Positions 7,937-16,807 of a stretch of 64,000 nucleotides of DNA are shown in pieces. Origin of the DNA: Gammaproteobacteria bacterium (GTDB taxonomy: Bacteria; Pseudomonadota; Gammaproteobacteria; Burkholderiales; Rhodocyclaceae); assembly GCA_018828385.1 (NCBI GenBank), contig JAHJVE010000003.1, positions 124,001 through 188,000 on the forward strand, read 5' to 3'. The notes below the pieces were generated by a model. The model was not told where the DNA came from, did not search any database, and worked only from the letters and a program-made list of their open reading frames with translations. Made by a program: the position numbers and the translations under genes. Each line of letters starts with the position of its first letter. The first letter of the stretch is position 1.

Positions 7937-8700
7937 GCGGCGTCCGCAGACCAAGCAAAGCGCGCCAGTGTGGCGGCGAATTCGCCGGACACTGGCGCTT
8001 TTATTTCCATGCGCCGTCCATCGAGTGGATGGTTGAAGCTCAAGCCAATGCAGGCCAGCAACAAACGATGGCAGCCGAGGTGTTCGGCAAAGTAGCGGTT
8101 GTGGCGCCCCTTGCCGTAGGTCGCATCGCCAATGATCGGGTGGGCGATGTGCTTGAGGTGTCGCCTGATCTGATGGCGGCGACCGGTGACCGGTTCCAGG
8201 GCGAGCAGGGCGTAGCGACTGCTCGGGTAACGGTCGACCGCTACGGGCAGTTCGATTTCCGCCAGTCGCCGATAGTGCGTCAGCGCCGCCTGGGCCTCGG
8301 TGCTGCTACGCTCACCCTGGAACTCGTAGGCATCGCGCTGGCGCGTTAGGGCGTGGTCGATCGTGCCGGATTCGGGCGGGTGGCCGCGGACGATGGCCAG
8401 ATATTTCTTGTCCACCGTTCCCGCTTCGAACTGGCGTCCGAGCACGCCGGCAGTTTCCTTGCTCAGTCCGAAGAGCAGAACGCCCGATGTGCCCCGGTCC
8501 AGACGATGGGCAGGCCAGACGTGCCGGCCGATCTGGTTGCGCAGGATCTGGATCGCGAAGCGCGTTTCGTGGCGGTCGATTTCCGAGCGGTGAACGAGCA
8601 GTCCGGGCGGCTTGTCGATGACGACGATCTGCTCGTCGCGGTAGAGGATGGGCAGCGGTGGCTCAGCCGTTTCACCACGGTCAACCGGAATTTCAGGCAA
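7933..8700 (-). CDS. truC: tRNA pseudouridine(65) synthase
   Basis: About 255 residues. The sequence ILYRDEQIVVIDKPPGLLVHRSEID, AHRLDRGTSGVLLFGLS (catalytic Asp in HRLDR) and LEPVTGRRHQIRRHLKHIAHPIIGDATYGKG matches TruC closely, including the absence of an S4 domain. The start is uncertain: no ATG lies near the conserved N-terminus, and TTG at 8700-8698 fits best. That start lies inside a dispersed element whose sequence encodes the first residues (LPEIPVDRG). It overlaps the upstream lyase gene by 8 bp, implying translational coupling. Confidence 0.85.
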   Translation of the reverse strand: MPEIPVDRGETAEPPLPILYRDEQIVVIDKPPGLLVHRSEIDRHETRFAIQILRNQIGRHVWPAHRLDRGTSGVLLFGLSKETAGVLGRQFEAGTVDKKYLAIVRGHPPESGTIDHALTRQRDAYEFQGERSSTEAQAALTHYRRLAEIELPVAVDRYPSSRYALLALEPVTGRRHQIRRHLKHIAHPIIGDATYGKGRHNRYFAEHLGCHRLLLACIGLSFNHPLDGRRMEIKAPVSGEFAATLARFAWSADAA

Positions 8701-8705
8701 AAAAG
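8675..8705 (-). repeat. dispersed element, copy 4, at a gene junction
   Basis: Minus-orientation copy with the core CCGGTTGACCGTGG and the T-run TTTTTTGCC. It spans both the stop codon of the CitE-like lyase gene (8695-8693) and the likely TTG start of truC. Confidence 0.8.
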
Positions 8706-9676
8706 CGAGTCCTTGCGACCGCCGGGATGTCCATCCCGGTGACGTGGGCGCGATCAAGCAATTCCCAGTAGTAGCGGTAGGAAGCCCGGTCGTGCAGTTT
8801 GCCTTCGTGCTGGATCGGTCCCCAGTCCTTGTCTTGGGCGGCAATCAGAATCTCGGCGGCGGCCTGGACTTCCGAAAAGTCGGGGCGCATGGCTTCGACG
8901 ATGGGTACGATCTGGTTCGGGTGGATGCTCCACATGCGCAGATAACCGAACTCCGTGCGGGCGCGCCGGGCATCGTTGCGAATGTACTCGATGTCTTTCA
9001 GTTCCGTCGTCACGTTGTGCGACGGAACCACGCCGCAAGCCAGTGCGGCGGCGCTGATCTCGCACTTGGCGCGAGCGACCAGCGGGTGGTCGAACTGGCC
9101 CGGACTCTTCATGGCGCTACCAGGAATGGCGCCATGGTGACCCGAGACAAAATCCATCAGGCCAAAATCAAGACTCTCGACGCCGGGCAGGGCGGCAATT
9201 TCCCAGACTTCGCGCAAGGCGCCATGGGTTTCGATCAGCACATGGACAGGAATCCTGCGGTCGACGCCGAAATATTGCTCAATTTCACGCAGGGCCTCGA
9301 TCTGCACCTGGACATCGCCCGCACTGCAGGGCTTGGGCAGCGTGACGAACGGGAGCCTGCCCCCGGCAATGCCGACCAGGATTTCCATATCCCGTCGCCA
9401 GTGCGGGTGGGTGACGTCGTGCACGCGGGCGCCGACCCGGTTGAACAGGTTGTCTTCCGACATGATCACGGCGGCAGCCATCTCCGCATGCTCCCGCTCG
9501 GCGCCGGCATGGGCGCCATCTTCGCAATCGCAGGTAATGTCGAAGATCGGGCCGAGTTCCTTCTGCAGTTGCAGCGCTTTTTTCATCAGTTTTTCAGAGC
9601 CGGCGTAATGGTCGACTGCAGGCAGGATGGGAAAGGGCTTTTCGCCGGCAAAAAGGACGGCTTTCGGATGGCGCAT
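8693..9676 (-). CDS. HpcH/HpaI aldolase / citrate-lyase beta (CitE-like) family protein
   Basis: 327 residues with the TIM-barrel CitE-like pattern: MRHPKAVLFAGEKPFPILPAVDHYAG, FDITCDCEDGAHAG (acidic metal ligands), VHVLIETHGALREVWEIAALPGVESLDFGLMDF and LRMWSIHPNQIVPIVEAM. Relatives cleave malyl-CoA, citramalyl-CoA or beta-hydroxyacyl-CoA thioesters using magnesium. Exact substrate cannot be assigned. Its position directly downstream of mdh is consistent with a C4-acid role, but the strong mdh terminator suggests separate transcription. Confidence 0.78.
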   Translation of the reverse strand: MRHPKAVLFAGEKPFPILPAVDHYAGSEKLMKKALQLQKELGPIFDITCDCEDGAHAGAEREHAEMAAAVIMSEDNLFNRVGARVHDVTHPHWRRDMEILVGIAGGRLPFVTLPKPCSAGDVQVQIEALREIEQYFGVDRRIPVHVLIETHGALREVWEIAALPGVESLDFGLMDFVSGHHGAIPGSAMKSPGQFDHPLVARAKCEISAAALACGVVPSHNVTTELKDIEYIRNDARRARTEFGYLRMWSIHPNQIVPIVEAMRPDFSEVQAAAEILIAAQDKDWGPIQHEGKLHDRASYRYYWELLDRAHVTGMDIPAVARTRFFA

Positions 9677-9697
9677 GGTTCTCGAACCCGTAAACTA

Positions 9698-9730
9698 AAA
9701 AAGGCCGCGGTATTTTACCGCGGCCTTTAA
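9698..9730 (-). terminator. intrinsic terminator of mdh
   Basis: Perfect stem AAAGGCCGCGGTA (9700-9712) with TACCGCGGCCTTT (9716-9728) and a 3-nt loop. On the minus strand it is followed by a run of six T. It lies 25 bp after the mdh stop. Confidence 0.9.
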
Positions 9731-9754
9731 ATGAAACTGGGAACTAATGCTGGA

Positions 9755-10741
9755 TTACAGCATGTCCTTGACGGCTTCTGCTTCGTCGGTCAGTTCCTTG
9801 AGCGTGATATTGATCTTCTCGCGGCTGTACTCGTCGATTTCCAGGCCCTGGATGATCTTGAACGAACCACCCTTGCACTCGCACGGGAAGCCGAACACGA
9901 TGCCGGCCGGGATGCCGTAGGAACCGTCGGACGGCACGCCCAGGGTAACCCACTCGTCGGAACCGAGAACCCAGTCACGGATGTGGTCGATGGCGGCGTT
10001 GGCAGCGGAAGCAGCCGACGACAGGCCACGGGCTTCGATGATGGCGGCGCCCCGCTTGCCGACGGTCGGCAGGAAAACGTCGTTGTTCCAGGCGTGGTCG
10101 TTGACCAGAGTCTTGACGCTGTCGCCGTTCGAGGTGCAGTTGCGGTAATCGGCGTACATCGTCGGGGAATGGTTGCCCCAGACGACCAGTTGCTTCAGCG
10201 AAGAAACCGGACGGCCGATCTTGTTGGCCAGTTGCGACAGGGCGCGATTGTGGTCCAGACGCAGCATGCCGTGGTAGTTGTTCGGGTTGGTGCGGCCGAC
10301 TTTCTTGGCAGCAGCGGCGGCGATGAAGGCATTGGTGTTGCAGGGGTTGCCGACGACCAGAACCTTGACGTTCTCGTTGGCATTCTCGGCAATGGCCTTG
10401 CCCTGAACGGTGAAGATGGCGCCGTTGGCGGTCAGCAGGTCAGCACGTTCCATACCCTTGGTGCGCGGACGGGCGCCAACCAGCAGGCAGACGTCGGCAT
10501 CCTTGAAGGCGACGTTCGGATCATCAGTGGCAACCATGCCGGCGAGCAGCGGGAAGGCACAGTCTTCCAGCTCCATCATGACGCCCTTGACGGCTTGCTG
10601 AGCTTGCGGCAGGTCGAGCAACTGAAGGATGACCGGCTGGTCTTTGCCGAGCATTTCGCCAGAGGCGATGCGGAACAGCAGGCTATAACCGATCTGGCCG
10701 GCGGCGCCGGTAATGGCAACGCGCATGGGGGCTTTGGACAT
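9755..10741 (-). CDS. mdh: malate dehydrogenase (NAD)
   Basis: 328 residues, the usual length for the proteobacterial enzyme resembling cytosolic MDH. Visible parts are the Rossmann motif [19 protein letters not shown], the loop with substrate arginines [26 protein letters not shown], the catalytic LDHNRA and [11 protein letters not shown]. It oxidises L-malate to oxaloacetate, the last step of the TCA cycle, and opens the TCA block in this window. It is divergent from a GntR regulator, with a 16-bp palindrome between them that is a probable shared operator. A strong terminator follows. Confidence 0.97.
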   Translation of the reverse strand: MSKAPMRVAITGAAGQIGYSLLFRIASGEMLGKDQPVILQLLDLPQAQQAVKGVMMELEDCAFPLLAGMVATDDPNVAFKDADVCLLVGARPRTKGMERADLLTANGAIFTVQGKAIAENANENVKVLVVGNPCNTNAFIAAAAAKKVGRTNPNNYHGMLRLDHNRALSQLANKIGRPVSSLKQLVVWGNHSPTMYADYRNCTSNGDSVKTLVNDHAWNNDVFLPTVGKRGAAIIEARGLSSAASAANAAIDHIRDWVLGSDEWVTLGVPSDGSYGIPAGIVFGFPCECKGGSFKIIQGLEIDEYSREKINITLKELTDEAEAVKDML

Positions 10742-10878
10742 GTATCGCTCCTGTTTGAAACAGCGTGGTTGAAATTGTTCGTATTTGCCCGAACACCTGC
10801 TTTATTTGCTTCCTTGCGACAGCAGGCACGAGAACTCAAGATGGTAAAAGTTCAGCGTCGGACTGTCAATTCATCATC

Positions 10879-10894
10879 TGTCTTATATAAGACA
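10879..10894. promoter_or_regulatory. probable GntR operator (16-bp perfect palindrome)
   Basis: TGTCTTATATAAGACA is perfectly self-complementary and lies in the divergent mdh/GntR gap, 45 bp from the GntR ATG and 138 bp from the mdh start. GntR/HutC proteins bind such dyads. Autoregulation and control of mdh are inferred from position. Confidence 0.65.
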
Positions 10895-10938
10895 ACTTTT
10901 CGTGGACGGCATGCCCGAAATGTGCTGAAATTTGGACC

Positions 10939-11694
10939 ATGACTCGTGACGTCTCCAATCCCGCTCAGCGCCTAAGTTCCCCGACCTTTAGTCCTCTCTA
11001 TCGCCAGATCAAGGATTTCTTGACGCGTAGTCTGGAGGAGGGAGAGTGGGGGCCGGGTGATGCAATACCCAGCGAAGGCGAGTTGGCGGCGCGATTCAAT
11101 GTCAGTCAGGGGACGGTACGCAAGGCCATCGACGAAATGGCCGCCGAAAACATGCTGGTTCGGCGTCAGGGTAAGGGTACGTTTGTCGCGACGCATAGCG
11201 ATCCGCGCTCCTTTTATCGTTTCCTGCGCTTGGTGCCGGATGACAGCAAGGCGGCGCCTGCGGTCAGCGACCCTTTTTTTTGCGAGACCATCGATGCATC
11301 GCCGGAGGTCGCGACGGTCCTGGGGTTACGGGCGGGGGGCAAGGTGGTTCACGTCAAGCGTCTGTTGCGTTTCAGTGGCGAGCCGGTCGTTTTCGATCAG
11401 ATTTATCTGGTTGCCGACTTGTTCAATGGCTTGACGCTTGAAGGCTTGCGGGCTGGCGAGCGCTCGCTCTACAGCCTTTTCGAGAGCGATTTCGGGGTCC
11501 GCATGATTCACGCCGAAGAGCATTTGCGCGCGGTCGGTGCTGATGCTCAGAGCGCCGGAATAATCGGCGTTCCCGTGGGTGAGCCTCTCCTGCTTGTTGA
11601 GCGAACGGCCTACACCTACGGCAATAAACCGGTGGAGTGGCGGCGTGGGTTGTATTACACACGGCAACACTACTACCGGAATGATCTGGGGTGA
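10939..11694 (+). CDS. GntR/HutC family transcriptional regulator of the TCA block
   Basis: 251 residues. Residues 10-80 form the winged helix: PLYRQIKDFLTRSLEEGEWGPGDAIPSEGELAARFNVSQGTVRKAIDEMAAENMLVRRQGKGTFVA. Residues 95-245 form a UTRA effector-binding domain (VVHVKRLLRFSGEPVVFDQIYL, PLLLVERTAYTYGNKPVEWRRGLYYT). HutC-type UTRA domains bind small organic acids or amino acids. Its place between mdh and sdhCDAB makes it the likely regulator of this cluster, with a dicarboxylate or related effector as inference. Confidence 0.88.
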   Translation: MTRDVSNPAQRLSSPTFSPLYRQIKDFLTRSLEEGEWGPGDAIPSEGELAARFNVSQGTVRKAIDEMAAENMLVRRQGKGTFVATHSDPRSFYRFLRLVPDDSKAAPAVSDPFFCETIDASPEVATVLGLRAGGKVVHVKRLLRFSGEPVVFDQIYLVADLFNGLTLEGLRAGERSLYSLFESDFGVRMIHAEEHLRAVGADAQSAGIIGVPVGEPLLLVERTAYTYGNKPVEWRRGLYYTRQHYYRNDLG

Positions 11695-11764
11695 GAGAGA
11701 AAGCAGTGCTTTGGGATTAGCTCGGAATGGGCCCCGCAAGGCATGTTCCGTATGGTTTTGAATG

Positions 11765-11770
11765 TATAAT
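11765..11770 (+). promoter_or_regulatory. probable -10 box of the sdh operon promoter
   Basis: A perfect TATAAT sits in the AT-richer gap between the GntR gene and sdhC. No good TTGACA-like -35 is seen at 17 bp, so an activator may be needed. The leader downstream contains a GGTTC/GAACC dyad (11774-11788) and a 12-bp perfect palindrome GCGGTTAACCGC (11797-11808). Confidence 0.5.
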
Positions 11771-11832
11771 TACGGTTCTTTTCGAACCACGTAAAAGCGG
11801 TTAACCGCATCTTCGCGCGAGGGATGACGTTC

Positions 11833-12219
11833 ATGGCAGAAATGACCATCAAGAAACGTCCAAAAAACTTGGACTTGACTACAATAAAGTTGCCGTTACC
11901 GGGCAAAGTTTCAATTCTTCACCGTGTCAGCGGTGCGGGCTTGTTTCTTTGTCTTCCGGTTGTGCTCTGGCTCTTCGGGGCTAGTGTGGGCTCTCCTGAA
12001 AGCTTTGCCGCTTTCCAATCGATTGCCGGGATGTTGCCGGTCAAGGTAATTCTGGCGGGTCTGCTTTGGGCGTTTGTTCATCACTTCTGTGCTGGTATCC
12101 GCTTCTTGCTGCTCGATCTGCATGTCGGCATTGAAAAAGAAGCTGCACGGAAATCCGCTGGCGTTGTTCTCGCTGTCAGCATTCCGCTGACCCTGATCCT
12201 CTGGGGGGTGTTGCTGTGA
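11833..12219 (+). CDS. sdhC: succinate dehydrogenase, cytochrome b556 subunit
   Basis: 128 residues. The N-terminal KKRPKNLDLTTIKLPLPGKVSILHRVSGAGLFLCLP is the conserved SdhC motif, with the Ser/Arg quinone-site region SILHR and three transmembrane helices. HHFCAGIRFLLLDLH carries the haem-ligand histidine region. It anchors SdhAB and contributes to ubiquinone and haem b binding. ATG 11833 is chosen because GAGGG (11819-11823) is 9 nt upstream, whereas ATG 11824 abuts that site. Its TGA overlaps the GTG of sdhD. Confidence 0.93.
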   Translation: MAEMTIKKRPKNLDLTTIKLPLPGKVSILHRVSGAGLFLCLPVVLWLFGASVGSPESFAAFQSIAGMLPVKVILAGLLWAFVHHFCAGIRFLLLDLHVGIEKEAARKSAGVVLAVSIPLTLILWGVLL

Positions 12220-12563
12220 TCAACCGTATCGTTGTCGGTGCCCACTACGGCCTGAAAGACTGGATCATTCAGCGTGCTACGGCCGTCATCATGGCGGTCT
12301 ATTCGGTATTGATTGCCGCAGTTCTTCTGGTTGTTCGTCCCTCGACCTTTGAAGCCTGGCAGGGTGTGTTCGCCAGTGGCGTCATCAAGTTCCTGACCTT
12401 CCTTTTCTTTGTCAGTCTGTTCTATCACGCCTGGATTGGCGTGCGTGACATCTGGATGGACTACGTGAAGCCGACCGGCCTGCGTCTGTCTCTGCACGTT
12501 CTGACCGCTGCTGCGTTGGTGGGTTACACCGCGTGGGCTGCTGCGATTCTCTGGAGGCTGTAA
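12216..12563 (+). CDS. sdhD: succinate dehydrogenase, membrane anchor subunit
   Basis: 115 residues, three transmembrane helices. The start is the GTG in the overlapping GTGA that also ends sdhC, a translational-coupling arrangement. VVGAHYGLKDWIIQRATAVIMAVYSVL and LFYHAWIGVRDIWMDYVKP are typical SdhD motifs, with the haem-ligand His in YHAWIG and the quinone-site Asp/Tyr in DIWMDYV. It completes the membrane part of complex II. Confidence 0.93.
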   Translation: MINRIVVGAHYGLKDWIIQRATAVIMAVYSVLIAAVLLVVRPSTFEAWQGVFASGVIKFLTFLFFVSLFYHAWIGVRDIWMDYVKPTGLRLSLHVLTAAALVGYTAWAAAILWRL

Positions 12564-12565
12564 GC

Positions 12566-14350
12566 GTGAGTATTCCTGTTCTCAAATTTGATGCGGTTAT
12601 TGTTGGCGCCGGCGGTGCCGGTCTGCGTTCCGCAATCCAGTTGTCCGAAGCCGGCCTGAAGACCGCCGTGCTGTCCAAGGTGTTTCCGACCCGCTCGCAT
12701 ACCGTTGCGGCACAGGGCGGTGTGGCTGCCTCGCTCGGCAATTCCGAGGAAGACCACTGGACGTGGCACATGTACGATACCGTCAAGGGTTCCGACTGGC
12801 TCGGCGACCAGGACGCGATCGAGTTCATGTGCAAGAAGGCCAACGAAGTGGTCGTTGAACTCGAACACTACGGCATGCCGTTCGACCGTACCGATGACGG
12901 CAAGATCTATCAGCGTCCGTTCGGTGGTCATATGTCGAACTTTGGCGAAAAGCCGGTTCGTCGCTCGTGTGCTGCCGCTGACCGTACCGGTCACGCCATG
13001 CTGCATGCGATGTATCAGCGCAACGTAAAGGCAAACACCCAGTTCTTTGTGGAATGGATGGCGCTCGACCTGATTCGTGACGAAGAGGGGCATGTCCTCG
13101 GCGTTACCGCGATGGAAATGGAAACCGGCCAGATCGTTATTTTCCACGCTCGGGCCACCATCTTTGCGACCGGCGGTGCCGGCCGTATTTATTACTCTTC
13201 GACCAACGCCTTCATCAATACCGGTGACGGCTTGGGTATGGCGGCGCGTGCCGGCATACCGCTCGAAGATATGGAATTCTGGCAGTTCCACCCGACCGGT
13301 GTTGCTGGTGCTGGTGTGCTGATTACCGAAGGTGTTCGCGGCGAAGGCGGTATCCTGCGCAATAGCAGCAAGGAACGCTTTATGGAGCGCTACGCGCCGA
13401 ATGCCAAGGATTTGGCGTCACGCGACGTGGTTTCCCGCGCGATGACCACCGAAATCAAGGAGGGTCGTGGCTGCGGGGCAAACAAGGATTACGTCCTGCT
13501 CGATATTACCCACCTTGATCCGGCCACCATCATGAAGCGCCTGCCGGGTATTCATGAGATCGGCCTGCAGTTTGCCGGGGTTGATTGCCTGAAGGAACCG
13601 TTGCCGGTCGTTCCGACCTGCCACTATCAGATGGGCGGTATTCCGACCCACTACTCCGGCCGTGTTGTGATGCCGCAAGGTGGCGACATGAATGCCGTTG
13701 TCCCAGGCTTCTATGCCGGTGGTGAGTGCGCCTGTGCCTCGGTGCATGGTGCCAACCGCCTCGGAACCAATTCGCTGCTCGATCTGCTGGTCTTTGGCAA
13801 GTCGGCGGGTGACTCTGCTGTTGAAGATCTCAAGGCTGGTCGTGCTCACCGCGATCTGCCGAAGGATGTTGCCGACAAGACCTTGGCTCGTATCAGCGCA
13901 CTGGACAATCGCAAGGGTGGCGCCAACGTGCACGAAACTCGTCTGGCCATGCAACGTACCATGCAGGATCACGCCGGCGTGTTCCGCTTTAGCGATTTGC
14001 TGAAGGAAGGCGTCAGCAAGATTCTGGAAGTCGAAAAAGCAGCTCGCAATTTGGAGATCAAGGACAAGTCGATGGCTTGGAACACGGCCCGGACCGAAGC
14101 GCTGGAAATGGAAAACCTCATCGAAGTCGCCAAGGCCACGATGATTTCCGCTGAGGCTCGCAAGGAGTCTCGTGGTGCCCATGTGCGTGACGATGCTCCG
14201 GATAGCCCCGAGTTTCCGAATGGCCGTAACGACGCTGTGTGGCTCAAGCATACGCTGTTCTCCCCTGCGGATAACTCGATTTGCTACAAGCCGGTCAACA
14301 TGCAACCCCTGTCCGTCGAGCCGGTTGAGCTCAAGACGCGCTCGTACTAA
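12566..14350 (+). CDS. sdhA: succinate dehydrogenase, flavoprotein subunit
   Basis: 594 residues starting at GTG 12566, 2 nt after the sdhD stop; the upstream in-frame ATG would run into sdhD. The dinucleotide-binding VIVGAGGAGLRSAIQLSEAG (residues 12-30) is followed by the covalent FAD histidine H45 in PTRSHTVAAQGG. FHPTGVAGAGVLITEGVRGEGG and the active-site SRDVVSRAM region follow, then the capping domain. It oxidises succinate to fumarate and passes electrons to SdhB. Full length and no irregularity. Confidence 0.97.
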   Translation: MSIPVLKFDAVIVGAGGAGLRSAIQLSEAGLKTAVLSKVFPTRSHTVAAQGGVAASLGNSEEDHWTWHMYDTVKGSDWLGDQDAIEFMCKKANEVVVELEHYGMPFDRTDDGKIYQRPFGGHMSNFGEKPVRRSCAAADRTGHAMLHAMYQRNVKANTQFFVEWMALDLIRDEEGHVLGVTAMEMETGQIVIFHARATIFATGGAGRIYYSSTNAFINTGDGLGMAARAGIPLEDMEFWQFHPTGVAGAGVLITEGVRGEGGILRNSSKERFMERYAPNAKDLASRDVVSRAMTTEIKEGRGCGANKDYVLLDITHLDPATIMKRLPGIHEIGLQFAGVDCLKEPLPVVPTCHYQMGGIPTHYSGRVVMPQGGDMNAVVPGFYAGGECACASVHGANRLGTNSLLDLLVFGKSAGDSAVEDLKAGRAHRDLPKDVADKTLARISALDNRKGGANVHETRLAMQRTMQDHAGVFRFSDLLKEGVSKILEVEKAARNLEIKDKSMAWNTARTEALEMENLIEVAKATMISAEARKESRGAHVRDDAPDSPEFPNGRNDAVWLKHTLFSPADNSICYKPVNMQPLSVEPVELKTRSY

Positions 14351-14362
14351 TTGGAGTCCAGA

Positions 14363-15073
14363 ATGAGCAAACGCATGGTTCAATTCAGTATCTATCGCTA
14401 CGATCCAGATAAGGATGACGCGCCCTACATGCAGGATATTTCCGTCGAGATCGAGGCGACGGACCGCAAGTTGCTGGATGCGCTGACTAAGTTGAAAGCC
14501 AAGGACGATACGATTTCCTATCGCCGCTCCTGTCGCGAAGGCGTCTGTGGTTCTGATGCGATGAATATCAACGGCAAGAACGGCCTGGCTTGTCTGACCG
14601 ACATCGACAGCCTGAAGCAGCCAATCGTGCTGCGTCCGTTGCCTGGTCTGCCGGTCATTCGCGATCTGATCGTCGACATGACTCAATTCTTCAAGCAGTA
14701 CCACTCGATCAAACCGTATCTGATCAACAACGATCCGCCGCCGGAACGCGAGCGTCTGCAGTCGCCGGAGGATCGTGAAGAACTGAACGGCCTTTATGAG
14801 TGCATCCTCTGTGCTTGCTGTTCGACTTCCTGTCCGTCTTTCTGGTGGAATCCGGACAAGTTTGTCGGTCCGGCTGGCCTGCTGGCAGCCTACCGCTTCA
14901 TAGCCGACACCCGTGACCAGGCAACCAATGAGCGTCTCGATAACCTCGAGGATCCGTATCGTCTGTTCCGTTGCCACACCATCATGAACTGTGTTGACGT
15001 GTGTCCGAAGGGGCTGAATCCGACTAAGGCCATCGGGAAGATCAAGGACATGATGGTCAGTCGCGCCGTCTGA
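14363..15073 (+). CDS. sdhB: succinate dehydrogenase, iron-sulfur subunit
   Basis: 236 residues from ATG 14363, with GGAG at 14353. The [2Fe-2S] motif RSCREGVCGSDAMNINGKNGLAC lies near residues 55-75. The [4Fe-4S] CILCACCSTSCP and [3Fe-4S] CHTIMNCVDVCPKGLNPTKAI motifs are both complete. It carries electrons from the flavin to ubiquinone. The TGA stop overlaps the ATG of sdhE by one base. Confidence 0.97.
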   Translation: MSKRMVQFSIYRYDPDKDDAPYMQDISVEIEATDRKLLDALTKLKAKDDTISYRRSCREGVCGSDAMNINGKNGLACLTDIDSLKQPIVLRPLPGLPVIRDLIVDMTQFFKQYHSIKPYLINNDPPPERERLQSPEDREELNGLYECILCACCSTSCPSFWWNPDKFVGPAGLLAAYRFIADTRDQATNERLDNLEDPYRLFRCHTIMNCVDVCPKGLNPTKAIGKIKDMMVSRAV

Positions 15074-15318
15074 TGGAAAGAGCGGACTACGAACGCCTGC
15101 GTTGGCGCTGTATTCGTCGCGCACTTCTCGAGCTTGACATCACTCTGACGAGATTCCTGGATGGCGGAGAGTTTGAAAAGCTGAATGGCGACGAAAAACA
15201 GGCGTTCGTGGAACTGGCTGACATGGAGGATCACGATCTTTGGGACTTGCTTACCGGCAAGGCCGAGATCGACGATCCTCGCTTGGCGCACATCGTGGCA
15301 CTGATTCGTAAGAGTTGA
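15073..15318 (+). CDS. sdhE: FAD assembly factor SdhE
   Basis: 81 residues: LRWRCIRRALLELDITLTRFL, then FVELADMEDHDLWDLLTGKAEIDDP. The RGxxE-type core is present here as R-R-A-L-L-E-L-D, i.e. the usual glycine position is changed, while the rest of the SdhE/YgfY fold is recognisable. SdhE promotes covalent flavinylation of SdhA. The gene is fused by TGATG overlap to sdhB and lies before gltA, the usual betaproteobacterial order. Confidence 0.9.
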   Translation: MERADYERLRWRCIRRALLELDITLTRFLDGGEFEKLNGDEKQAFVELADMEDHDLWDLLTGKAEIDDPRLAHIVALIRKS

Positions 15319-15402
15319 GTAAGGTTTACATTTTATCGTAGGAATGTTGACCGCTTTTTTTGGCATTGCAGTTACAACCAACACCTGTAAAGGGATGACT
15401 CC

Positions 15403-16701
15403 ATGACGACTGAACGCAAGGCAATTTTGACAATCGATGGACAGGCTCCCGTCGAATTCCAGGTTATGACCCCGACGCACGGCAACGATTGTGTCGATAT
15501 TCGCACTTTGGGTGCCAAGACCGGGTTGTTCACTTATGACTCCGGCTTTCTTTCTACAGCCAGTTGCAAGTCCACTGTTACCTTCATTGATGGTGACAAG
15601 GGAGAATTGCTGTATCGCGGTTACCCGATTGAGCAATTGGCAGAAAACTGCAACTTCCTTGAGGTCGCCTACCTGCTGAAGAACGGTGAGTTGCCGAACG
15701 GAGATCAGAAGGTAAACTTCGAGAACACCATCAAGAAGCACACGATGGTCCATGACCAGTTGACACGCTTCTATAACGGTTTCCGTCGCGATGCTCATCC
15801 GATGGCCGTCATGGTCGGCGTCGTGGGTGCCCTGTCCGCTTTCTACCATGAAGCGATGGACTACTCCGATGCCGAGCACCGCAATATCAGCTTTAACCGT
15901 ATGGTTGCCAAGTTGCCAACCATTGTCGCTATGGCCTACAAGTACAACACGGGTGCGCCTTTCCTGTATCCGGACAACGATCTGGATTACACCGCCAACT
16001 TCATGCGCATGATGTTTGGTAACCCGTGCGAAAAATACGCACCGAATCCGGTTCTGGTTAACGCGCTGGATACTATTTTTACCCTGCATGCTGACCACGA
16101 ACAAAACGCCTCTACTTCGACGGTTCGTCTGGCTGGCTCGTCGGGTGCCAATCCCTTCGCTTGTATTTCGGCCGGTATTGCTTGCCTGTGGGGGCCGGCG
16201 CACGGTGGTGCAAACGAAGCTTGTCTGCAGATGCTGGAAGAGATCGGCGATGTCTCGCGTGTTGGTGAATACATTAAGCGCGCCAAGGACAAGAACGACT
16301 CCTTTAAACTTATGGGATTCGGTCATCGCGTCTATAAGAACTTCGATCCGCGCGCTAAATTGATGCGCAAGGTTTGCAACGAGGTGCTCAGTGAACTCGG
16401 TCTGGAAAATGATCGCCTGTTCAAGCTGGCAATGGAACTCGAGAAAATTGCTCTGGAAGATCAATATTTCGTCGAGAAGAAGCTCTATCCGAACGTCGAT
16501 TTCTATTCGGGTATTGTTCAGAAAGCGATTGGAATTCCGACCGAAATGTTCACCTGTATCTTCGCGCTGGCTCGTACGGTTGGCTGGATGACACAGTGGG
16601 AAGAAATGATTACCGATCCGGAATACAAGATTGGTCGTCCGCGTCAGTTGTACATGGGTGCAGCAAAGCGCGATGTAGTGCCGCTCGCCCAACGCGGCTA
16701 A
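15403..16701 (+). CDS. gltA: citrate synthase
   Basis: 432 residues, typical of the hexameric NADH-sensitive type. It has an N-terminal beta domain ([21 protein letters not shown]), the catalytic histidine regions [15 protein letters not shown] and [14 protein letters not shown], and the C-terminal aspartate region [12 protein letters not shown]. It condenses oxaloacetate and acetyl-CoA. AAAGGGA lies 9 nt before the ATG. A strong intrinsic terminator follows. Confidence 0.97.
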   Translation: MTTERKAILTIDGQAPVEFQVMTPTHGNDCVDIRTLGAKTGLFTYDSGFLSTASCKSTVTFIDGDKGELLYRGYPIEQLAENCNFLEVAYLLKNGELPNGDQKVNFENTIKKHTMVHDQLTRFYNGFRRDAHPMAVMVGVVGALSAFYHEAMDYSDAEHRNISFNRMVAKLPTIVAMAYKYNTGAPFLYPDNDLDYTANFMRMMFGNPCEKYAPNPVLVNALDTIFTLHADHEQNASTSTVRLAGSSGANPFACISAGIACLWGPAHGGANEACLQMLEEIGDVSRVGEYIKRAKDKNDSFKLMGFGHRVYKNFDPRAKLMRKVCNEVLSELGLENDRLFKLAMELEKIALEDQYFVEKKLYPNVDFYSGIVQKAIGIPTEMFTCIFALARTVGWMTQWEEMITDPEYKIGRPRQLYMGAAKRDVVPLAQRG

Positions 16702-16712
16702 AAATAGAAATT

Positions 16713-16739
16713 GGGCGGCCGTGTGGCCGCCCTTTTTTT
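16713..16739 (+). terminator. intrinsic terminator after gltA
   Basis: GGGCGGCC (16713-16720), loop GTGT, GGCCGCCC (16725-16732), then seven T. This separates the sdh-gltA message from sucAB. Confidence 0.93.
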
Positions 16740-16807
16740 ACCTGTGGAAACTTGTCACCAAGCTATCTGTGGCTACAGTGGAAAAAAATACCCTTGAGGG
16801 GATGCCT

